Shown here piece by piece: positions 56,581-64,000 of a DNA stretch of 64,000 nucleotides. The stretch lies in assembly GCA_021442155.1 (NCBI GenBank), contig CM038218.1:64478474-64542473 (forward strand), written 5' to 3'. Position 1 is the stretch's first letter; each line of letters opens with the position of its first letter. The notes below the pieces were generated by a model. It ran no database searches and was not told the DNA's origin. It was given only the letters and a program-made list of their open reading frames with translations. The position numbers and the translations under genes were made by a program. This stretch comes from Cymbidium sinense (taxonomy: Eukaryota; Streptophyta; Magnoliopsida; Asparagales; Orchidaceae).

Positions 56581-59500
56581 TAATAGAGTCCCATGGACTT
56601 AAATTTATTAGTCTAACTTGATGAAATGGAAGGTTTGCTTACATTTCTTATTTCACTAATACTCCTTACACATGAAGAAGTTTAGTGAAGAAGGTTTCAA
56701 AGAGTTGGCAGTTATTTTTTATGGAAGACTTAGGTATATTTTGGACCCAATGCTTTACTATAGCATGAGCATAGAAGTTCATCATTTTTCTTTCTTTCTT
56801 CTTTATATCTCAAAGTTACAATGAACCATGCTAGATGTCTATTTCACTGAAGGAAGGACAATATAGGGTACTAACCTGAGAATTCTACCTATTTGAGCTT
56901 GCATGTGACTGTGTAGTTCTTTAGGCAGTAAGAACCAAAGTCAATCAATGCTTCTCAAATAGTATTTCTATTTCTTTTTTCTTTTTTTGGGACATATATT
57001 TTATTTTTGCTTTGTTAACATGAATCAACAGCTTATAAGGCCTTCTCTTGGATTTAATAAAGATCACGAGATTCCTATAAAACTTTCTAAAGTAAATAAG
57101 AATCAAGATAATCTTTTGGATTCTCATGGAGAGACAAAAAAATGTTATCTCAAATCAATAAAGGAATTGAAAGGATTAACTTATTAAAGAAATTAAGATT
57201 CTCCTAAAAAGTTTAAAATTGAATTTCTTTAGTTGATTTATTGTTCTTTTAAAGGTTTTATGAAATGAAATTTCATAAATGTCTTTGATTAATTTCTTAT
57301 CTTTGCATTTTTTGATCCTTCTACATTTTACTACAAGGTCTTTTAAATTACTTCAAAAGTAATTTTCAAGACTCTATATGTAGTAATAGGATTGTTCTTT
57401 AAAGTCATATTGAAGTTTCTTTTATTTTTTTTAATTTTGGCAAGATTTTCAATATAACCCTCTACCTAATTGAAAGTGGGACTATAAGAAATCTTGATCA
57501 TGACCCTTTTTTGCTAAATTTCTCCAATATTTTGAGACAAAAAGATATAACTCTATAATAGAATATTCTGATAAAGATTTTGAATGTCATATGTCATATC
57601 ATATGCTTTCAATTCTTCTTTTGTAGAATTAATTTAATTTGATAATTTTCAGATAAGTTGTCCTTAAGAAGGATAATCTTAAGCATGAAAACTCTTTTGA
57701 TTTTGGAATAAAATATGGGTAATATGAACCCATCTTCAAGGTAAAGATTCTACCCTAGTCCCAAGATGTGGGTCATATAATGATGTTAGCTTTTAATTTA
57801 GCACAAATTTTGCTTTTCTTTGGAATTTGACCACAATCACCAAGGGAAGACTTAGTTTATTAAAACAACATCAAGCTTAAGTTTATAGATCGCTACATCT
57901 AGAGATTATTTCAATTTATTTCCAGATAAAGTAGTCTTTAAACCCAAAAGATAGCTTGATCAAATCATCGATAACTAACTCATTAAAGAGTTAGATCATT
58001 GATATCAACTTGTCAAATTGTGGAATTAGATTTTTCTTCAAATTCTAAGGGTGTATCCTGAATTTGAAGACTATATAAATCTCCAGACACATCTAGACAA
58101 AATTCATGCATTGTGCTAGAGTGTCTTTTGAAAAGAAAGTTAGGATCCAACTACTTAAGCTTTTTTTAACTTGCAATGGCTCTATAATTCCATAACTTTT
58201 CTTGTTTATGGTTATAGGCCACTTGCAATGGAATCATAGTATACTCAATGAGACTTTTGCCATATAAAGGATATGGATCCCTGGAAAAGAAGATCCACTA
58301 TCTTTTCTTTTAACCTGCCAAGCAAGCTCACCCAATCATGGCAAAGACTAAAATGACAAAGTATGAGATATCTTATTTTTTTTTTTGTTTAGCTAGGGAC
58401 AATTTTTGACATCTAACCCTACCACTTTATTTTGATGTGGAGAAGTTTAAAGTTAAAATGTCCATTTACATTGGGTGCCTTTTGCTTCATTTGAAATCAA
58501 AATATACTCAATAGAATCTTTGCCATTCAAAAGATATGGTCTCTTGGAAAAGAAGATCCATTATCTTTTTATTTAACTCGCGAGCTCACCCAATCATGGC
58601 AAAAACTAAAATGACAAAGTATGAGATATATGATTATTTATCTATGTTAGTTTTATTGGGTATTTTTTGCTTTATTTGAAATGGTATCAGAGTACACTCA
58701 ATAGAATCTTTTCCATTCAAAAGATATGGACTCCTGGAAAAGAAGATCCATTATCTTTTTATTTAACCTGCTAAGTGAGCTCACCCAATCATGGCAAAGG
58801 CTAAAATGACAAAGCATGATATGATTATTTTATTTAGCTTAAGGACAATTTTTGACTTCTAACATTACCACTTTATTTTGATGTGGAGAAGCTTAAAGTC
58901 AAAAATGTCCACATGCTTACAAATTTTAGACTTCATCCTTTTGCTCTTGGATATAGTCCTTCCATCCCTTTACTTTTCTTTCTTTTCATAATATTCTAAT
59001 TTCATTTCTTCATAAAAGGTTACATTTGGTAATTTTCCTAGTTAGAAGATTCACTAAGAAGATAGATGTATTTGACTCATTTCCATAACATTTCACTCAT
59101 TATCAAAAGACTCCACTAAATGATTTCCTAGGAAATTTGATGTATTTGACTTTTTGTCCAAATACAACATTTGATTGATTGACCTTTTTATATGATTCAA
59201 GTCTTCGCTTGATTGGTCAATAATATGATCCAGCATTTCTATTTGTTTTTCAACTTTTCATGGAACAACAAATCTAGTAAAAACATTTAAGATTGGTAAA
59301 ATGACTTTCTAAAGATGTTACACTTTTGAAAATTATTTAGTGGAAGTGAGTCATTTAAGATTGGCATAATGACTTCCTTGAAAACTTTACACTTCTAAAA
59401 TCGAATTTTCTATTGGAATCAAATATTTAGTAAGGTCATTTAGAGTAGTTGAATGATATTCCTTAAGACTCAACACTTTAGGATGAATATGAACATTCCT

Positions 59501-61640
59501 TCCAATAATCAATATTTTTCTTCTTTTCTTTCTTTTTTTGATTCTTTTTCTTTTATTTATTTTTGTGGATAGGACCATCCAAGAATATTAAAGATGTTTC
59601 ATGAATTCTAAGTTGCTCTTTTATGTTTGAATTTTTTATCTTCAATCAAAATGTGATTGAAATTAAGTTCTTTTTTAGGTTGAGTTTTTAAGATTGAATT
59701 TTCATGAAGCTAAAACTACTTTCTTTATTTGATTGAATTTATATGGCACCATCTTATCAAAGTTTGATTATATTTCACTTTCATTAATTAATGTTGATGC
59801 ACTGCATCAACATATATTTTGAGATTTTCTTCTTTTAAATTTTCCACATCGACCAAGATGTTTAATAAGTTCTTAGCACTCTATCTTTATCATGGATAAC
59901 CCTAGAACTTCTTTATAGTTAGTCACATCGGAAGTTGCTTATAGTTAAGTAAAAAATTACATGATTATGTAATGTCTTACTTTCATTTCTTTTTCATTTT
60001 TATTTTATTTTATTTCATATTTCATTTTATTTTTTAGAGCATTATGATGCTTGATTTTCAAGCAACTTCTAAGATGCATAACATCACATTTTGAAGATGA
60101 CTTATTTCCATTTCTTTTCAATGTCATTTGAGGTGGTATAACTCTACCATTTTGAATTTGATTTCAAAATTTCCTTTTGATATGAAGGGAAGGTATAACT
60201 CTATTCTCAATCAGATAGATCATGATCTATTCATTTAAAGGATCATCATTTAAAAGAGGACCATCTATGGTAGATGATGTTCTATTAGAAAGTCAAGTTT
60301 GATTTGCATTCTTTTATAGCACATATAAAATTAAAGGCAATCTCAGCTTGTAATGGAATCTTTGACCACCATACTTGACATTAAGACAATGTCAAATAGG
60401 TCATAGGACATTGCAAAGGATTCTCCTTAGATTCACTTTTATTGAAAGCATATAATTGGCTTAGTCTCTAAATGAGAAAACTATTTTTCATTCATTTGGA
60501 TAAAGTCCTAAGTGATTTATCTATCAACTGAGGTAAGAATTTTCATATTTTTTGAGATAGAAATATCACCCTTAGGACCCAATTTAATCATGATTTCTTT
60601 AGAAGGATTAAATTCTTCATTTATTTTCTTTTCTTGATTTAGCCTTAAAATTAATTAAAGCCAATCATGGAATATCATTTCATTTAATGAGAGAAAACTC
60701 CCATTAAGAGTTGATTTAAATTTATTGGTTTAAATTTTATTCATTTCAACTTTATCAAGAGAATTAGAATTCTCTTTCACTCTCTCTTTTCTTCTATTGA
60801 TTAGAAGCAAAAGTAAATCATCACTTTATCTTTGTTTTATGTCATGTCATCTTCCTCTTTTGACTCTCTCCCAAACTCTTGAATTTAAGATTTTGGAAAG
60901 GTCTAAGAAGGTTACCTCAAAGTCACTCCTTAGAATTGGCCAATCAACTTGAGTAGTTGGTTTTCCAATATTCAGTGGACTTGTGGAAGATTAAAGCTGA
61001 TTTGCATTTATATAAAAATTTCTTCTATAAGGATAGAAGATTTACATTTAGTTCCTTAATTCTACCTAAGGTCAATAAGGCATTCTCTTTTGGAATGATT
61101 TTTTATTTTTTATAATGCAATTCAAACTTCAATCATGGTGGTAAAGGGCAATAGGCACAACTATGCCTCCTTTTGATTTTGATGTTCTCGGGTTTTGAAG
61201 GAACTCCTTCATTTCAATTTAGATCCTTAGGTGGATGTAGTAGAGCAAAGGTATCCATTCAAGGGCCCTATCTTGATTCTCTTTAGCTTTAGTATAAAGC
61301 CAAAGTAAGATCAAGAATAAGTTTAACTTTGAGACTTTATTTTTGTAGATTTGCATTTCAAATTTTGAAGTACTTTTCATACTTCTTTAAATTTAACATT
61401 TCTTTTCCACATTGGAATGGTTCCAAATGACGATTTAGGAGATGACTTATTTTTCATTTATTTCTCTCACCTCTCATTTTATTTTGGGATTTGGTTAGGA
61501 CCAATCATTTAACAAGAGTTCTAAACCTCTATTCAAGATGTTGGATAGATCAACCAAGAATGAAATGGAGAGGTATCAAGAGAAGGTATTCCGAGGGACT
61601 AGTACACTATATATATATAACCATTTATTTCTAAAGATGG
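56581..61640 (-). other. Interior/leader of element V: 5 kb without recognisable coding sequence, rich in local inverted repeats
   Basis: AT-rich, with no gag, protease, RT, RNase H or integrase motif in any frame I read. ORFs of 60-66 codons (56945-57127, 56987-57187, 59387-59578) are low-complexity Lys/Ile/Phe-rich and probably chance. Local inverted repeats are common: 57721-57780, 57955-58016 (arms of about 24 bp, 7-base loop), 58177-58221, 59340-59395, 59791-59813. A longer unit is repeated three times at 58240-58920. By position this corresponds to the leader of element II. Confidence 0.7.
58240..58920. repeat. Three tandem copies of a 190-260 bp unit in the leader of element V
   Basis: Copies start near 58243, 58506 and 58695. 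Each has ACTCAATAGAATCTTTGCCA or a close variant, GGAAAAGAAGATCCATTATC and GAGCTCACCCAATCATGGCA. Copies 1 and 3 also share a CCACTTTATTTTGATGTGGA segment that can itself fold (CCAC..GTGG). Confidence 0.8.
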
Positions 61641-61647
61641 AGAGGAA

Positions 61648-61664
61648 CCATTCATGGAGTCGTA
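61648..61664 (-). other. Primer-binding-site remnant of element V
   Basis: On minus TACGACTCCATGAATGG follows the LTR end by a few bases, a decayed form of TGGCGACTCCACTAGGG at 14729. It is followed by TTCCTCTCCATCTTT as in element II, which fixes the orientation of element V. Confidence 0.65.
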
Positions 61665-61669
61665 AAATA

Positions 61670-64000
61670 TGTTGGTGTTTTCTAATAGAAAAGAAATGAC
61701 ACCACATAGAGTTTAGAATATTTTATTTAGATGACCAAAAATACATTAAGGAATAAACATATTATCTCAAAAGATAAACATGCTCTCCTGTAATGGATTC
61801 GATCATTTCAATAAAAGACTCCTAAGGCTAATGGTCTTTTGTGTACGAGAGTATTTTCCCCTGAACTACATGAAAAAGTATAACATGGTTTATTTTATCT
61901 TGAGATCATTGTTCCCTACAAAGGCAAGCCTCTATAGTTAATTACATCTTAGGAAGGGTCTCTTCCTAAGAATACTCTCGATTAAAGAAATAAATGATTA
62001 GTTCTAAAGACTACTAAGGTAGCTTTCAAAGGATTGATTTTGGAAAATTCAATTGGGAGAGGTCCAAATTGGAGAGTTATTTTAAGAGTCAAATGGGAAA
62101 GAGTAAGAAATGTCTACGACTAGGATGGACATTTCATATCATATGATTTGGGTTTCAAATTTGGGATTTAATTTTTCAAGTTATCATTTTCTTAGAAATC
62201 TAGGGCTTAGATTCTAGGCACAAGGCATAAATTAAGGGTTGAAGACTTATAAAAGGATGCTTAAACCTAGTACTGGTGCACATGGATGCGACCTAGTTCT
62301 ATCCTTGGGAATCATTGGCCATTCTCCTTACTTTAGGAAGCCCATCCCACGACTCTTACGGACTTACAACGCAGAGAAGGCTACACTAACACACCCTAAG
62401 CACATTTTAAAACCATGAGGCTAAGTCATATGAATGCAAGATGGATGGGATGTTGCAATTTTAGGAAAAATCTATGAACCTAGACTTACTCTAATCCCTA
62501 AGATCATGTAGGGTATGAAGATGCACTAACTAATGCATATTTTTTAGATTTTTATAATTTTGACTCAAGATTCATTTAGGTCATAGGAATACAATTTATA
62601 CTAATGCATGCAATTAGAAAAGATTATGGGCCAAATATAAAAAGGTGTACTTTCATCATAGGCTCAAAGGTCATCCAAGTTCTCTCAAGGATGGAAGTCC
62701 TTCATTAATCAAGAGTGAAATAATATGATTTATGCATGATATTAAAATATCCTAAGGGGTTGCTACATATTTTATCTTGCTTTAATACAGGCTTTATATG
62801 AAGATTATGAGTTTATTTTTATATTTCAATTGATTTAAGTTGGTAGAAAATTTAGTTTATCCTATATGCGCATTCATCACGACACAAACATAGCAAAAGA
62901 AACCTAAGAAAAGCATGTTGTTTTCTATTGCACAAAAATCAATCAAATTAAATTATATAAGAAAAGGTTTATGTGGGCTGCACCGAAGAAAAAAAATGGG
63001 CACTTATACAACTTGAACTACAAGTTTAGATCTATGGGTCTTCTTTCGGAAAGTCTCCTTCTTGGGGACATCCATTGGGCTCCAGGGGTGCACTCTTTAG
63101 GGTCAACTCCTGCTAATCACCTAGATCCTAACCTTTAATTCAAATTTACATTTTTTAAATTCAAAAAATCTCCTGCAAAATAGATGTTACAAATACACAT
63201 TAGTTTCACCTTGGCCACTCATGTAGACTATGTTAAGGGATTTTCAAAGCGCAAGCAATAATTTTATGATATTTATTTATCGATCCCTTTAACATAGTCT
63301 CCTGAAAAAATAGTGTTAAATCTAAAGAACACTAACATCCATCTAACAAAATAAGCCTAGGCATCATTCTGGCAAACCATACATGTGAAGCACAACATAT
63401 GATTAAAAAGACATGAATGATCTAACCAGATCTAGAGTCTGACCTAAGTAATCTAGTGTGTGTAAAAGTGGGGTTTGTGTGGTAAGTCTTTGCTTCCTTT
63501 AAGTTTAAGTTTAAGTTTGAAGTTTGATTTTATTTAATTTTTTTACCTTTGGTGGTTTCAATTCAAATGGTTTAGTGATTTAATTCTCATTTTTATGTTC
63601 ATTTTATTTGGTTAAAGTAATATTTAAGTTTTCAAGAATTAAAATGAATTTCATTTTTTGGTGAAACTCACTTTATTCCACATCCTAAATCCTAATGAGG
63701 TTTCCAAAGTCTAACTAAGATCCTAAGTATCTTAACTAATTCTTCTGATGTTATTTATGTTTGGATTTGATTTATGTGTCTTTCTTTTTAGATTTGATTT
63801 GAATTATTTCATTTGTTTGAATTACTTTGTTTGATTTAATTTGTTTGATTTATTTCATTTTTGAATTAAGCTATGTGGGTTTCATTTGATTTGGTTTATG
63901 TTAATTTAAAGAGTTTGATTTTATTCAGTTTAACTTTAAGTCATTAAATTATGTGTTTGTACGCTTAAGGTTTAAGTTTATTAATATGAATTAGTACCTT
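61670..64000 (-). repeat. 5' LTR of element V, partial (cut by window end)
   Basis: Starts TGTTGGTGTTTTC and is collinear with 49754 to about 52320 of the left LTR, somewhat shorter through many small deletions. About 10 percent of bases differ in the first 190 positions compared by eye. No gene is present. Confidence 0.9.

Larger units (their letters stand above)
49754..64000 (-). mobile_element. Element V: minus-strand, non-autonomous giant LTR element, cut by window end
   Basis: The 3' LTR lies on the left (49754-54850), the 5' LTR on the right (from 61670, incomplete), with a 6.8-kb interior. The left LTR starts TATTAGTGTTTTC and the right TGTTGGTGTTTTC; the sequences that follow are direct repeats over at least 2.3 kb. 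The interior has a tail repeat array, a hairpin-rich leader and a primer-site remnant, all in the order of element II but with no gag or pol in between. It interrupts the LTR of element IV. If the right LTR has full length, it ends near 66.5 kb. Confidence 0.85.

Noticed and set aside
56945..57187. Overlapping 60-66 codon ORFs on both strands as possible genes of element V
   Set aside because: Low-complexity, no motif, no counterpart in other elements; expected by chance in AT-rich DNA.
1..64000. Host genes such as kinases, NLR or transcription factors between elements
   Set aside because: Every stretch could be assigned to an LTR, leader, tail or gag-pol remnant; no exon-like sequence or splice pattern remained.

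Overview
The window is AT-rich plant nuclear DNA made almost entirely of one family of very large Ty3/gypsy LTR retrotransposons in several nested copies. No host gene, tRNA, rRNA or bacterial feature was found. The gag zinc-finger block, the RT, the second RNase H, the integrase and a TGGCGACTC-type primer-binding site all fit the Tat/Ogre lineage of seed plants. Every coding region is broken by stops and frameshifts, so the features are remnants. Species cannot be told from the sequence; a seed plant with a large, repeat-packed genome is the best inference.

Layout. (a) 1-850 is the start of an LTR on the minus strand, cut by the window edge. (b) Element I (+ strand) holds ORF1-like, gag, protease, a pre-RT region and the RT N-terminus at 851-6889; RT C-terminus, two RNase H domains, integrase and a 3' tail resume at 34998-38758. 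(c) Element II (+, 6890-34997, about 28.1 kb) is inserted inside the RT of I with a perfect 5-bp target duplication AACCC. It has a 5' LTR (6890-14720), primer site, an unusual leader of about 28 tandem imperfect inverted repeats (15180-17470), degraded gag-pol (17490-24545), a repeat-rich tail, and a 3' LTR (27310-34997). (d) Element III (-) enters the tail of I at 38759 and is visible as 3.5 kb of LTR. (e) Element IV (+) enters the LTR of III at 42309 and shows 7.4 kb of 5' LTR. (f) Element V (-) enters the LTR of IV at 49754 and runs past the window end, with an LTR of about 5.1 kb at 49754-54850, 6.8 kb of non-coding interior and the start of its other LTR at 61670. The order I > III > IV > V is therefore a four-level nest, with II a separate insertion in I.

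Element logic. Each LTR starts with an inverted repeat whose arms change together. In II and IV it continues into 180-bp repeat units, a dense field of TTGACY (W-box-like) motifs, a TATA-like/CGATCTTTGATCG core, conserved downstream blocks and a GA-rich tract. Element V keeps the LTR ends, promoter core, primer site and tail repeats but has no recognisable gag-pol, so it looks like a non-autonomous relative that would have needed proteins from elements such as I or II.

The most unusual structure is the use of tandem hairpin units, with constant centres and pairwise-changing arms, in the leader of II and again in the tail of V. All alignments here were made by eye. Boundaries marked by TG/CA ends, target duplications or homologous breakpoints are reliable to a few bases; domain borders in the pseudogenes are approximate.
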